64,000 bases of DNA from Petrolisthes cinctipes (GCA_033782935.1 JAWQEG010000129.1:129001-193000), one strand, 5' to 3'; shown: positions 37,701 to 51,236, counted from the first letter of the stretch. Numbers and translations are program-made. The notes: generated from the sequence alone by a model not told the origin.

Positions 37701-40700
37701 GTAGGCATGTACAGTTCGCTTCTGGGACCCCAAAATATCGAATTTTCGTATCTTTTGGGCCTGAATTTGAGATATCGACTTTGGGCACCTAAAATATCGA
37801 TTTTTAGCATGTTTTGGGTCTATATTTTGAAAATATTCTAGCACTGAGTAGGCATGTACAGATCGCTTCTGGAACCCCAAAATATCGAATTTTCGGTGGT
37901 TTTCGGCCTGAATTTGAGATATCGACTTTGGGGACCTAAAATATCGATTTTTAGCATGTTTTGGGCCTATATTTTGAAAATATTCTAGCACTTATTAGGC
38001 ATGTACAGAACGCTTCTGGGACCCCAAAATATCGAATTTTCGGGTGTTTTGAGCCAGAATTTGAGATATAAACGAGTACAGAAAATACATGCACATATTG
38101 ACTTTGGGCACCTAAAATATCGATTTTCAGCATGTTTTGGGCCTGTATTTTGAAAATACTCTAACACGGAGTAGGCATGTACAGATCGCTTCTGAGACCC
38201 CAAAATATCGAATTTACGGGTGTTTTGGGCCTGAATTTGATATATCGACTTTGGGCACCTAAAATATCGATTTTTAGCATGTTTTGGGCCTATATTTTGA
38301 AAATATTCTAGCACTGAGTAGGCATGTACAGATCGCTTCTGGGACCCCAAAATATCGAATTTTCGGGTGTTTTGAGCCTGAATTTGAGATATAAACAGGT
38401 ACTGAAGATGCATGCACATATCGACTTTTAGGCACCTAAAATATCGATTTTGAGCATGTTTTGGGTCTGTATCTTGAAATCATTCAAAGTAGGAGTAGGC
38501 ATGTTCAGATCGCTTCTAGGACCCAAAAATACTGAATTTTCGGGTGTTTTGAGCCTGAATTTGAGATATAAACGGGTACAGAAGATGCATGCACATATCG
38601 ACTTTGGACACTTAAAATATCGATTTTTAGCATGTTTTGAGCCTATATTTTGAAAACATTCTTGCACTGAGTAGGCATGTACAGATCGCTTCTGGGACCC
38701 AAAAATATCGAATTTTCGGGTGTTTTGAGGTTGAATTTGAGATATAAACGAGTAAAGAAGATGCATACACATATTGACTTTGGGCACCTAAAATATCGAT
38801 TTTTAGCATGTTTTGGGCTTTTATCTGAGTAGGCATGTACAGATCGCTTCTGGGACCCCAAAATATCGAATTTTCGGGTGTTTGGAGCCTGAATTTGAGA
38901 TATAGACGGGTACAGAAGATGCATGCACATATCGACTTTTAGGCACCTAAAAGATCGATTTTCAGTATGTTTTGGGCCTGTATTTTGAAAATACTCTAAC
39001 ACTAAGTAGGCATGCACAGATCACTTCTGGGACCCCAAAATGTCGAATTTTCGGGTGTTTTGAGTCTGAATTTGAGATATAAACAGGTACTGAAGATGCA
39101 TGCACATATCGACTTTTGGGCACCAAAAATATCGATTTTGAGCATGTTTTGGGTCTGTATTTTCAAATCATTCTAACTAGGAGTAGGCATCTACAGATCG
39201 CTTCTAGGACCCAAAAATATCGGATTTTTGGGTGTTTTGAGGTTGAATTTGGGATATAAACGGGTACAGAAGATGCATCCATATATCGACTTTTGGGCAC
39301 CTAAAAGATCGATTTTCAGTATGTTTTGGGCCTGTATATTGAAAATACTCTAACACGGAGTAGGCATGTACAGATCGCTTCTGGGACCCCAAAATATCGA
39401 ATTTTAGTATCTTTTGGGCCTGAATTTGTGATATCGACTTTGGGCACCTAAAATATAGATTTTTAGCATGTTTTGGGTCTATTTTTTGAAAATATTCTAG
39501 CACTGAGTAGACATGTACAGATCGCTTCTGGGACCCCAAAATATCGAATTTAAGGGTGTATGGTGCCTGAATTTGAGATATAAACGGATACAGAAGATGC
39601 ATGCACATATCGACTTTTGGGCACCTAAAATATCGATTTTCTGTATGTTTTGGGCCTGTATTTTGAAAATACTCTAACACGGAGTAGGCATGTACAGATC
39701 GCTTCTGGTACCCCAAAATATCGAATTTTCAAGTGTTTTGGGCCTGAATTTGAGATATCGACTTTGGGCACCTAAAATATCGATTTTTAGCATGTTTTGG
39801 GCCTATATTTTGAAAATATCCTAGCACTGAGTAGGCATGTACAGATCGCTTCTGGGACCCCAAAATATCGAATTTTCGGGTGTTTCAAGCCTGAATTAGA
39901 GATATAAACGGGTACAGAAGGTGCATGCACATATCGACTTTTGGGCACCTAAAATATCGATTTTCTGTATGTTTTGGGACTGTATTTTGAAAATACTCTA
40001 ACACGGAGTAGGCATGTACAGATCGCTTCTGGGACCCCAAAATATCGAATTTTCGGGTGTTTTGGGCCTGAATTTGAGATATCGACTTTGGGCACCTAAA
40101 ATATCGATTTTAAGCATGTTTTGGGCCTATATTTTGAAAAATTTCTAGCACTGAGTAGGCATGTACAGATCGCTTCTGGGACCCCAAAATATCGAATTTT
40201 CGTGTGTTTTGAGCCTGAATTTGATATAAAGATGGGTATAGAAAATACATGCACATATTGACTTTGGGCACCTAAAATATCGATTTTCAGCATGTTTTGG
40301 GCAGGTTTTTTTAAAATACTCTAACACGGAGTAGGCATGTACAGATTGCTTCTGAGACCCCAAAATATCGAATTTACGGGTGTTTTGGGCCTGAATTTAA
40401 TATATATACTTTGGGCACCTAAAATATCGATTTTTAGCATGTTTTGGGCCTATATTTTGAAAATATTCTAGCATTGAGTAGGCATGTACAGATCGCTTCT
40501 GGGACCCCAAAATATCTAATTTTCAGGTGTTTTGAGCCTGAATTTGAGATCTATACGGGTACAGAAAATGCATGCACATATTGACTTTGGGCACCTAAAA
40601 TATCGATTTTCAGCATGTTTTGGGCCTGTATTTTGAAAATACTCTAACTCGGAGTAGACATGTACAGATCGCTTCTGGGACCCCAAAATATCGAATTATC

Positions 40701-42550
40701 GGGTGTTTTGAGCCTGAATTTGAGATATAAACAGGTACTGAAGATGCATGCACATATCGACTTTTGTGCACCTAAAATATCGATTTTGAGCATGTTTTGG
40801 GTCTGTATCTTGAAATCATTCTAACTAGGAGTTGGCATGTACAGATCGCTTCTAGGACCCAAAAATACCGAATTTTCGGGTGTTTTCAGCCTGAATTTGA
40901 GATATAAACGGGTACAGAAGATGCATGAACATATCGACTTTGGACACTTAAAATATAGATTTTTAGCATGTTTTGAGCCTATATTTTGAAAAAAGTTCTA
41001 GCACTAAGTAGGCATGTACAGATCGCTTCTGGGACCCTAAAATATCGAATTTTCGGGTGTTTGGAGCCTGAATTTGAGATATAAACGGGTACAGAAGATG
41101 CATGCACATATCGACTTTTGGGCACCTAAAAGATCGATTTTCAGTATGTTTTGGGCCTATATTTTGAAAATACTGTAACACGGAGTAGGCATGTACAGCT
41201 CGCTTCTGGGACTCCAAAATATCGAATTTTCGTATCTTTTGTGCCTGAATTTGAGATATCGACTTTGGGCACCTAAAATATCGACTTTTAGCATGTTTTG
41301 GGCCTATATTTTAAAAATATTCTAGCTCTAAGTAAGCATGTACAGATCACTTCTGGGACCCCAAAATATCGAATTTTCGGGTGTTTTGAGTCTGAATTTG
41401 AGATATAAACAGGTACTGAAGATGCATGCACATATCGACTTTTGGGCACCAAAAATATCGATTTTGAGCATGTTTTGGGTCTGTATCTTGAAAACATTCT
41501 AACTAGGAGTAGGTATCTACAGATCGCTTCTAGGACCCAAAAATATCAGATTTTCGGGTGTTTGGAGCCTGAATTTGAGATATAAACGGGTACAGAAGAT
41601 GCATGCACATATCGACTTTTGGGCACCTAAAAGATCGATTTTCAATATGTTTTGGGCCTGTATTTTGAAATAACTCTAACACGGAGTAGGCATGTACAGA
41701 TCGCTTCTGAGACCCCAAAATATCGAATTTACGGGTGTTTTGGGCCTGAATTTAATATATATACTTTGGGCACCTAAAATATCGATTTTTAGCATGTTTT
41801 GGGCCTATATTTTGAAAATATTCTAGCACTGAGTAGGCATGTACAGATCGCTTCTGGGACCCCAAAATATCGAATTTTCGGGTGTTTTGAGCCTGAATTT
41901 GAGATATATACTGGTACAGAAAATGCATGCACATATTGACTTTGGGGACCTAAAATATCGATTTTCAGCATGTTTTGGGCATGTATGTTGAAAATACTCT
42001 AACACGGAGTAGACATGTACAGATCGCTTCTGGGACCCCAAAATATCGAATTATCGGGTGTTTTGAGCCTGAATTTGAGATATAAACAGGTACTGAAGAT
42101 GCATGCACATATCGACTTTTGGGCACCTAAAATATCGATTTTGAGCATGTTTTAGGTCTGTATCTTGAAATCATTCTAACTAGGAGTTGGCATGTACAGA
42201 TCGCTTCTAGGACCCAAAAATACCGAATTTTCGGGTGTTTTCAGCCTGAATTTGAGATATAAACGGGTACAGAAGATGCATGCACATATCGACTTTGGAC
42301 ACTTAAAATATAGATTTTTAGCATGTTTTGAGCCTAAATTTTGAAAAAAGTTCTAGCACTGAGTAGGCATGTACAGATCGCTTCTGGGACCCAAAAATAT
42401 CGAATTTTCGGGTGTTCTGAGGTTGAATTTGAGATATAAACGAGTACAGAAGATACATACACGTATTGACTTTGGGCACCTAAAATAACGATTATCAGCA
42501 TATTTTGGGCTTTTATCCGAGTAGGCATGTACAGATCGCTTCTGGGACCC
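34720..42550 (+). repeat. Segmental duplication, right copy (7.8 kb)
   Basis: It is the counterpart of 24,070-33,706. It lacks one L monomer present at about 28,855-29,031 on the left and has no 1,454-bp tandem duplication. At about 37,335-37,345 the match switches from the 26.5-kb region to the TTTTGGCCCTAT unit (26,865 and 28,319), marking a recombination junction. Its right end is at about 42,550, where TGAGTCTG replaces TGAGCCTG. Confidence 0.85.
35917..36630 (+). repeat. CATTCAAAGTAGG module, copy 4
   Basis: It is shifted 10,800 bp from copy 3 and shares its ACAGATGATACATAC variant, as expected from the segmental duplication of domain 2. Private changes include GGACATATAAAATATCG near 36,175 and ACCCAAACATATCG near 36,266. 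Confidence 0.82.
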
Positions 42551-43409
42551 CAAAATAACGAATTTTCGGGTGTTTTGAGTCTGAATTTGAGATATAAACA
42601 GGTACTGAAGATGCATGCACATATCGACTTTTGGGCACCAAAAATATCGATTTTGAGCATGTTTTGGGTCTGTATCTTGAAAACATTCTAACTAGGAGTA
42701 GGCATCTACAGATCGCTTCTAGGACCCAAAAATATCAGATTTTCGGGTGTTTGGAGCCTGAATTTGAGATATAAACGGGTACAGAAGATGCATGCACATA
42801 TCGACTTTTGGGCACCTAAAAGATCGATTTTCAATATGTTTTGAGCCTGTATTTTGAAAATACTCTAACACGGAGTAGGCATGTACAGTTCGCTTCTGGG
42901 ACCCCAAAATATCGAATTTTCGGGTGTTTTGGGCCTGAATTTGAGATATAAACGGGTACAGAAGATGCATGCACATATCGACTTTTGGGCACCTAAAATA
43001 TCGATTTTCAGTATGTTTTGGGCCTGTATTTTGAAAATACTCTAACACGGAGTAGGCATGTACAGTTCGCTTCTGGGACCCCAAAATATCGAATTTTCGG
43101 GTGTTTTGAGGTTGAATTTGGGATATAAACGGGTACAGAATATGCATCCATATATCGACTTTTGGGCACCTAAAAGATCGATTTTCAGTATGTTTTGGGC
43201 CTGTATATTGAATATATACTAATACGGAGTAGGCATGTACAGATCGCTTCTGGGACCCCAAAATATCGAATTTTCGGGTGTTTGGAGCCTGAATTTGAGA
43301 TTTAAACGGGTACAGAAGATGCATGCACATATCGACTTTTGGGCACCTAAAAGATCGATTTTTAGTATGTTTTGGGCCTGTATTTTGAAAATACTCTAAC
43401 ACGGAGTAG
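42525..43409 (+). repeat. Run of five consecutive 177-bp L monomers
   Basis: Core positions 42,525, 42,702, 42,879, 43,056, 43,233 and 43,410 are exactly 177 bp apart five times in a row, and are followed by an S step to 43,557. This contrasts with the S-L alternation of domain 1. The copies are not identical (GTGTTTGGAGCC, GTGTTTTGGGCC, GTGTTTTGAGGTTG), so the run was not made by five rounds of one monomer doubling. Confidence 0.85.
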
Positions 43410-43844
43410 GCATGTACAGTTCGCTTCTGGGACCCCAAAATATCGAATTTTCGGGTGTTTTGGGCCTGAATTTAAGATATCGACTTTGGGCACCTAAAAT
43501 ATCGATTTTTAGCATGTTTTGGGCCTATATTTTGAAAATATTCTAGCACTGAGTAGGCATGTACAGATCGCTTCTGGGACCCCAAAATATCGAATTTTCG
43601 GGTGCTTGGAGCCTGAATTTGAGATATAAACGGGTACAGAAGATGCATGCACATATCGACTTTTGGGCACCTAAATTATCGATTTTCAGTATGTTTTGGG
43701 CCTGTATTTTGAAAATACTCTAACACGGAGTAGGCATGTACAGTTCGCTTCTGGGACCCCAAAATATCGAATTTTCGTATCTTTTGGGCCTGAATTTGAG
43801 ATATTGACTTTGGGCACCTAAAATATCGATTTTTAGCATGTTTT

Positions 43845-46830
43845 GGGCCTATATTTTGAAAATATTCTAGCACTAAGTAGGCATGTACAGATCAATTCTG
43901 GGACCCCAAAATATCAAATTTTCGGGTGTTTTTAGCCTGAATTTGAGATATAAACGGGTACAGAATATGCATGCACATATCGACTTTTGGGCACCTAAAA
44001 TATCGATTTTGAGCATGTTTTGGGTTTGTATCTTGAAAACATTCTAACTAGGAGTAGGCATGTACAGATCTCTTCTGGGACCCAAAAATATCGAATTTTC
44101 GGGTGTTTTGAGGTTGAATTTGGGATATAAACGGGTGCAGAAGATGCATACATATATTGACTTTGGACACCTAAAATATCGATTTTCAGCATGTTTTGGG
44201 CCTGTATCTGAGTAGGCATGTACAGATCGTTTCTGGGACCCCAAAATATCGAGTTTTCGGGGTTTTTTGGGTCTGAATTTGAGATATCGAATTTGGATAC
44301 TTAAAAAATCGATTTTTAGCATGTTTTGACCCTTTATTTTGAAAACATTCTAGCACTGAGTAGGCATGTACAGATCGCTTCTGGGACCCAAAAATATCGA
44401 ATTTTCGGGTGCTTGGACCTTGAATTTGAGATATAATCGGGTACAGAAGATGCATGCACATATCGACTTTTGGGCACCTAAAAGATCGATTTTAAGTATG
44501 TTTTGGGCCTGTAATTTGAAAATACTCTAACACGGAGTATGCATTTACAGTTCGCTTCTGGGACCCCAAAATATCGAATTCTCGGGTGTTTTGGGCCTGA
44601 ATTTGAGATATTGACTTTCGGCACCTAAAATATCGATTTTTAGCATGTTTTGGGCCTATATTTTGAAAATATTCTAGCACTAAGTAGGCATGTACAGATC
44701 ACGTCTGGGACACCAAAATATTGAATTTTCGGGTGTTTTGAGACTGAATTTGAGATATAAACGGGTACAGAAGATGCATACACATATCGACTTTGGACAC
44801 TTAAAATATCTATTTTTAGCATGTTTTGAGCCTATATTTTTAAAACATTCTAGCACTGAGTAGGCATGTACAGATTACTTCTGGGACCCAAAAATATCGA
44901 GTTTTCGGGTGTTTTGAGGTTGAATTTGGGATATAAACGGGTGCAGAAGATGCATACACATATTGACTTTGGTCACCTAAAATATCGATTTTCAGCATGT
45001 TTTGGGCCTGTATTTTGAAAATACTCTAACACGGAGTAGGCAAGTACAGATCGCTTCTGGGACCGGAATATATCGAATTTTCGGGTGTTTGGAGCCTGAA
45101 TTTGAGATATAAACAGGTACATAAGATGCATCCATATATCGACTTTTGGGCACCTAAAAGATTGATTTTCAGTATGTTGTGGGCCTGTATATTGAAAATA
45201 CTCTAACACGGAGTAGGCATGTACAGATCGCTTCTGGGACCCCAAAATATCGAATTTTCGGGTGTTTTGGGCCTTAATTTGAGATATCGACTTTTGGCAC
45301 CTAAAATATCGATTTTAGCATGTTTTGGGACTATATTTTGAAAATATTCTAGCACTAAGTAGGCATGTACAGATCACTTCTGGGACCCCAAAATATCGAA
45401 TTTTCGGGTGTTTTTAGCCTGAATTTGAGATATAAACGGGTACAGAATATGCATGCACATATCGACTTTTGGGCACCTAAAATATCGATTTTGAGCATGT
45501 TTTGGGTCTATATCTTGAAAACATTCTACCTAGGAGTAGGCATGTACAGATCTCTTCTGGGACCCAAAAATATCGAATTTTCGGGTGTTTTGAGGTTGAA
45601 TTTGGGATATAAACGGGTGCAGAAGATGCATACATATATTGACTTTGGACAACTAAAATATCGATTTTCAGCATGTTTTGGGCCTGTATCTGAGTAGGCA
45701 TGTACAGATCGTTTCTGGGACCCCAAAATATCGAGTTTTCGGGGTTTTTTGGGTCTGAATTTGAGATATCGAATTTGGACACTTAAAAAATCGATTTTTA
45801 GCATGTTTTGACCCTATATTTTGAAAACATTCTAGCACTGAGTAGGCATGTACAGATCGCTTCTGGGACCCAAAAATATCGAATTTTCGGGTGCTTGGAG
45901 CTTGAATTTGAGATATAAACGGGTACAGAAGATGCATGCACATATCGACTTTTGGGCACCTAAAAGATCGATTTTCAGTATGTTTTGGGACTGTATTTTG
46001 AAAATACTCTAACACGGAGTATCCATGTACAGTTCGCTTCTGGGACCCCAAAATATCGAATTCTCGGGTGTTTTGGGCCTGAATTTGAGATATTGACTTT
46101 CGGCACCTAAAATATCGATTTTTAGCATGTTTTGGGCCTATATTTTGAAAAAATTCTAGCACTAAGTAGGCATGTACAGATCACTTCTGGGACACCAAAA
46201 TATTGAATTTTCGGGTGTTTTGAGACTGAATTTGAGATATAAACGGGTACAGAAGATGCATACACATATCGACTTTGGACACTTAAAATATCTATTTTTA
46301 GCATGTTTTGAGCCTATATTTTTAAAACATTCTAGCACTGAGTAGGCATGTACAGATTACTTCTGGGACCCAAAAATATCGAGTTTTCGGGTGTTTTGAG
46401 GTTGAATTTGGGATATAAACGGGTGCAGAAGATGCATACACATATTGAATTTGGTCACCTAAAATATCGATTTTCAGCATGTTTTGGGCCTGTATTTTGA
46501 AAATACTCTAACACGGAGTAGGCAAGTACAGATCGCTTCTGGGACCGGAATATATCGAATTTTCGGGTTTTTGGAGCCTGAATTTGAGATATAAACGGGT
46601 ACATAAGATGCATCCACATATCGACTTTTGGGCACCTAAAAGATCAATTTTCAGTATGTTGTGGGCCTGTATATTGAAAATACTCTAACACGGAGTAGGC
46701 ATCTACAGATCGCTTCTGGGACCCCAAAATATCGAATTTTCGGGTGTTTTGGGCCTTAATTTGAGATATCGACTTTTGGCACCTAAAATATCGATTTTTA
46801 GCATGTTTTGGGACTATATTTTGAAAATAT
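43845..46830 (+). repeat. 1,482-bp tandem duplication, two copies
   Basis: About 43,845-45,345 recurs at about 45,327-46,830 at a shift of 1,482 bp. Shared marks include GTGTTTTTAGCC, ACAGATCTCTTCTGGG, TTCGGGGTTTTTTGGG, CGAATTTGGA with TTAAAAAATCG, GGGTGCTTGGA, GAATTCTCGGG and GGGACCGGAATATATCG. A more diverged partial third copy starts near 47,285 (shift 1,809 from the second). Confidence 0.83.
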
Positions 46831-49800
46831 TCTAGCACTGAGTAGGCATGTACAGATCGCTTCTGGGACCCAAAAATATCAAATTTTCGGGTGTTTTGAG
46901 CATGAATTTGATATATAAACGGGTACAGAAGATGCATGCACATATCGACTTTTGGGCACCTAAATTATCGATTTTCAGTATGTTTTGGGCCTGTATTTTG
47001 AAAATACTCTAACACGGAGTAGGCATGTACAGTTCGCTTCTGGGACCCCAAAATATCGAATTTTCGTATCTTTTGGGCCTGAATTTGATTGATATTGACT
47101 TTGGGCTACTAAAATATCGATTTTTAGCATGTTTTGGGCCTATATTTTGAAAATATTCTAGCACTAAGTAGGCATGTATAGATCACTTCTGGGACCCCAA
47201 AATATCGAATTTTCTGGTGTTTGGAGCCTGAATTTGAGATATAAACGGGTACAGAAGATGTATGCACATATCGACTTTTGGGCACCTAAAATATCGATTT
47301 TGAGCATGTTTTGGGTCTGTATCTTGAAAACATTCTAACTAGGAGTAGGCATGTACAGATCGCTTCTGGGACCCAAAAATATCGAATTTTCGGGTGTTTT
47401 GAGGTTGAATTTGGGATATAAACGGGTGCAGAAGATGCATACACATATTGACTTTGGGCACCTAAAATATCGATTTTCAGCATGTTTTGGGCCTGTATCT
47501 GAGTAGGCATGTACAGATCGTTTCTGGGACCCCAAAATATCGAGTTTTCGGGGTTTTTTGGGTCTGAATTTGAGATATCGAATTTGGGCACCTAAAATAT
47601 CGATTTTTAGCATGTTTTAGGCCTATATTTTGAAAATATTCTAGCACTGCTTAGGCATGTACAGATCGCTTCTGGGACCCAAAAATATAGAATTTTCGGG
47701 TGTTTTGAGCCTGAATTTGAGATATAAACGGGTACAGAAGATGCATGCTCATATCGACTTTTGGGCACCTAAAATATCGATTTTGAGCATGTTTTGGGTC
47801 AGTATTTTGAAAACATTCTAACTAGGAGTAGGCATGTACAGATCGCTTCTAGGACCAAAAAATACCGAATTTTCGGGTGTTTTGAGCCTGAATTTGAGAT
47901 ATAAACTTGTACACTAGATGCATGCACATATCGACTTTGGACACTTAAAAAATCGATTTTTAGCATGTTTTGACCCTATATTTTGAAAACATTCTAGCAC
48001 TGAGTAGGCATGTACAGATCGCTTCTGGGACCCCAAAATATCAAATTTTCGGGTGTTTTGAGCCTGAATTTGAGATATAAACGGGTACAGAAGATGCATG
48101 CACATATCGACTTTTGGGCACCTAAAATATCGATTATGAGCATGTTTTGGGTCTGTATCTTGAAAACATTCTAACTAGGAGTTGGCATGTACAGATTGCT
48201 TCTGGGACCCAAAAATATCGAATTTTCTGTTGTTTTTAGGTTGAATTTGGGATATAAACGGGTGCATTAGATGCATGCACATATCGACTTTTGGGCACCT
48301 AAATTATCGATTTTCAGTATGTTTTGGGCCTGTATTTTGAAAATACTCTAACACGGAGTAGGCATGTACAGTTCGCTTCTGGGACTCCAAAATATCGAAT
48401 TTTCGGGAGTTTGGAGCCTGAATTTGAGATATAAACGGGTACAGAAGATGCATGCACATATCGACTTTTGGTCACCTAAATTATCGATTTTGAGCATGTT
48501 TTGGGTCTGTATCTTGAAAACATTCTAACTAGGAGTAGGCATGTACAGATCGCTTCTGGGACCCAAAAATATCGAATTTTCGGGTGTTTTGAGGTTGAAT
48601 TTGAGATATAAACGGGTGCAGAAGATGCATACACATATTGACTTTAGGCACCTAAAATATCGATTTTCAGCATGTTTTGGGCCTGTATCTGAGTAGGCAT
48701 GTACAGATCGCTTCTGGGACCCCAAAATATCGAATTTACGGTTTTTTTTGGGTCTGAATTTGAGATATCGACTTTGGGCACCTAAAATATCGATTTTTAG
48801 CATGTTTTAGGCCTATTTTTTTAAAATATTCTAGCAGTGATTAGGCATGTACAGATCGCTTCTGGGACCCCAAAATATCGAATTATCGGGTGTTTTGAGC
48901 CTGAATTTGAGATATAAACGGGTACAGAAGATGCATGCACATATCGACTTTTGGGCACCTAAAATATCGATTTTGAGCATGTTTTAGGTCTGTATTTTGA
49001 AAACATTCTAACTAGGAGTAGGCATGTACAGATCGCTTCTAGGACCCAAAAATACCTAATTTTTGGGTGTTTTGAGCCTGAATTTGAGATGTAAACGGGT
49101 ACAGAAGATGCATGCACATATCGACTTTGGACACTTAAAATATCGATTTTTAGCATGTTTTGAGCCTATATTTTGAAAACATTCTAGCACTGAGTAGGCA
49201 TGTACAGATCGCTTCTGGGACCCAAAAATATAGAATTTTCGGTTGTTTTGAGGTTGAATTTGAGATATAAACGAGTGCAGAAGATGCATGCACATATTAG
49301 CTTTGGGAATCTAAATTATCGATTTTCAGCATGTTTTGGGCCTGCATCTGAGTAGGCATGTACAGATCGCTTCTGGGACCCCAAAATATCGAATTTTCGG
49401 GTGCTTGGAGCCTGAATTTGAGATATAAACGGGTATAGAAGATGCATGCACATATCGACATTTGGGCACCTAAAAGATCGATTTTCAGTATGTATTGTGC
49501 CTGTATTTTGAAAATACTCTAACACGGAGTAGGCATGTACAGTTCGCTTCTGGGACCCGAAAATATTGAATTCTCAAGTGTTTTGGGCCTGAATTTGAGA
49601 TATCGACTTTCGGCACTTAAAATATCGATTTTTAGCATGTTTTGAGCCTATATTTTGAAAACATTCTAGCACTGAGTAGGCATGTACAGATCGCTTCTGG
49701 GACCCAAAAATATCGAATTTTCGGGTGTTTTGAAGTTGAATTTAGGATATAAACAGGTGCAGAAGATGCATACACTTATTGACTTTGGTCACCTAAAATA

Positions 49801-49969
49801 TCGATTTTCAGCATGTTTTGGGCCTGTATTTTTAAAATACTCTAACACGGAGTAGGCAAGTACAGATCGCTTCTGGGAACGGAAAATATCGAATTTTCGG
49901 GATTTTGGAGCCTGAATTTGAGATATAAACGGATACATAAGATGCATCCACATATCGACTTTTGGGCAC

Positions 49970-50972
49970 CTAAAAGATCGATTTTCAGTATGTTTTGGGC
50001 CTATATATTGAAATTACTCTAACACGGAGTAGGCATGTACAGATCGCTTCTGGGACCCCAAAATATCGAATTTTCGGGTGTTTTGGGCCTGAATTTGAGA
50101 TATCGACTTTGGGCACCTAAAATATCGATTTTAGCATGTTTTCGGCCTATATTTTGAAAATATTATAGCACTGAGTAGGCATGTACAGATCGCTTCTGGG
50201 ACCCCAAAATATCAAATTTTCGGGTATTTTGAGCCTGAATTTGAGATATAAACGGGTACAGAAGATGCATGCACATATCGACTTTTGGGCACCTAAAATA
50301 TCGATTTTGAGCATGTTTTGGGTCTGTATTTTGAAAACATTCTAGCGCTGAGTAGGCATGTACAGATCGCTTCTGGGACCCAAAAATATCGAATTTTCGG
50401 GTGTTTTGAGGTTGAATTTGGGATATAAACGGGTGCAGAAGATGCATACACATATTGACTTTGGGCACCTAAAAGATCAATTTTCAGTATGTTTTGGGCC
50501 TGTATATCGAAAATACTCTAACACGGAGTAGGCATGTACAGATCGCTTCTGGGACCCCAAAATATCGAATTTTCGGGTGTTTTGGGCCTGAATTTGAGAT
50601 ATCGACTTTGGGAACCTAAAATATCGATTTTAGCATGTTTTGGGCCTATATTTTGAAAATATTATAGCACTGAGTAGGCATGTACAGATCGCTTCTGGGA
50701 CCCCAAAATATCAAATTTTCGGGTATTTTGAGCCTGAATTTGAGATATAAACAGGTACAGAAGATGCATGCACATATCGACTTTTGGGCACCTAAAATAT
50801 CGATTTTTAACATGTTTTGGGTCTGTATTTTGAAAACATTCTAGCGCTGAGTAGGCATGTACAGATCGCTTCTGGGACCCAAAAATATCGAATTTTCGGG
50901 TGTTTTGAGGTTGAATTTGGGATATAAACGGGTGCAGAAGATGCATACACATATTGACTTTGGGCACCTAAA
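49970..50972 (+). repeat. 499-bp tandem duplication
   Basis: Shared marks are ATCAAATTTTCGGGTATTTTG (in two pieces: ATCAAATTTTCGG and GGTATTTTGAGCC), ATTATAGCACTGAG and ATTCTAGCGCTGAG, at 50,163-50,400 and again 499 bp later. The unit is three monomers long (about 177+147+175). Related trimers recur through 53-59 kb, so a trimer replaces the dimer as the local higher-order unit. Confidence 0.8.
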
Positions 50973-51236
50973 ATTTCGATTTTCAGCATGTTTTGGGCCT
51001 GTATCTGAGTAGGCATGTACAGATCGCTTCTGGGACCCCAAAATATCGAATTTTCCTGAGTTTGGAGCCTGAATTTGAGATATAAACGGGTACAGAAGAT
51101 GCATGCACATATCGACTTTTGGGCACCTAAATTATTGATTTTCTGTATGTTTTGGGCCTGTATTTTGAAAATACTCTAACACGAGGTAGGCATGTACAGA
51201 TCGCTTCAGAGACCCCAAAATATCGAATTTTCGGGT

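Larger units (their letters stand above)
21889..42520 (+). repeat. Set of 18-bp-deleted H2 units, GGGCTTTTATCTGAG version (at least 11)
   Basis: Members lie at about 21,889, 24,047, 25,586, 26,390, 27,844, 29,975, 33,667, 36,389, 37,191, 38,819 and 42,509. The sequence between GTTTTGGGC and GAGTAGGC is 18 bp shorter than normal: the TTTGAAAATATTCTAGCA part of the S-associated H2 is gone. H2 is 70 bp and the monomer about 158-159 bp (measured 21,745 to 21,903). The copies at 33,667 and 42,509 read ATCCGAG and are segmental partners. Confidence 0.85.
21421..42550 (+). repeat. Array domain 2: L-rich with TCTTGAAATCATTC and 18-bp-deleted H2 forms
   Basis: L monomers often follow one another here, and CATATTGACTTTGGG (CpG lost) is common. 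H2 units with GGGTCTGTATCTTGAAATC recur, as do H2 units with TTTTGGGCTTTTATCTGAG, which lack 18 bp. The boundary near 42,550 is where the segmental duplication ends and the GGGCTTTTATC form was last seen. Confidence 0.75.

Noticed and set aside
24070..42550. Assembly artefact as the explanation for the segmental duplication
   Set aside because: The copies differ by private substitutions and by whole-monomer indels, which a simple duplicated contig would not show. It cannot be fully excluded without reads.
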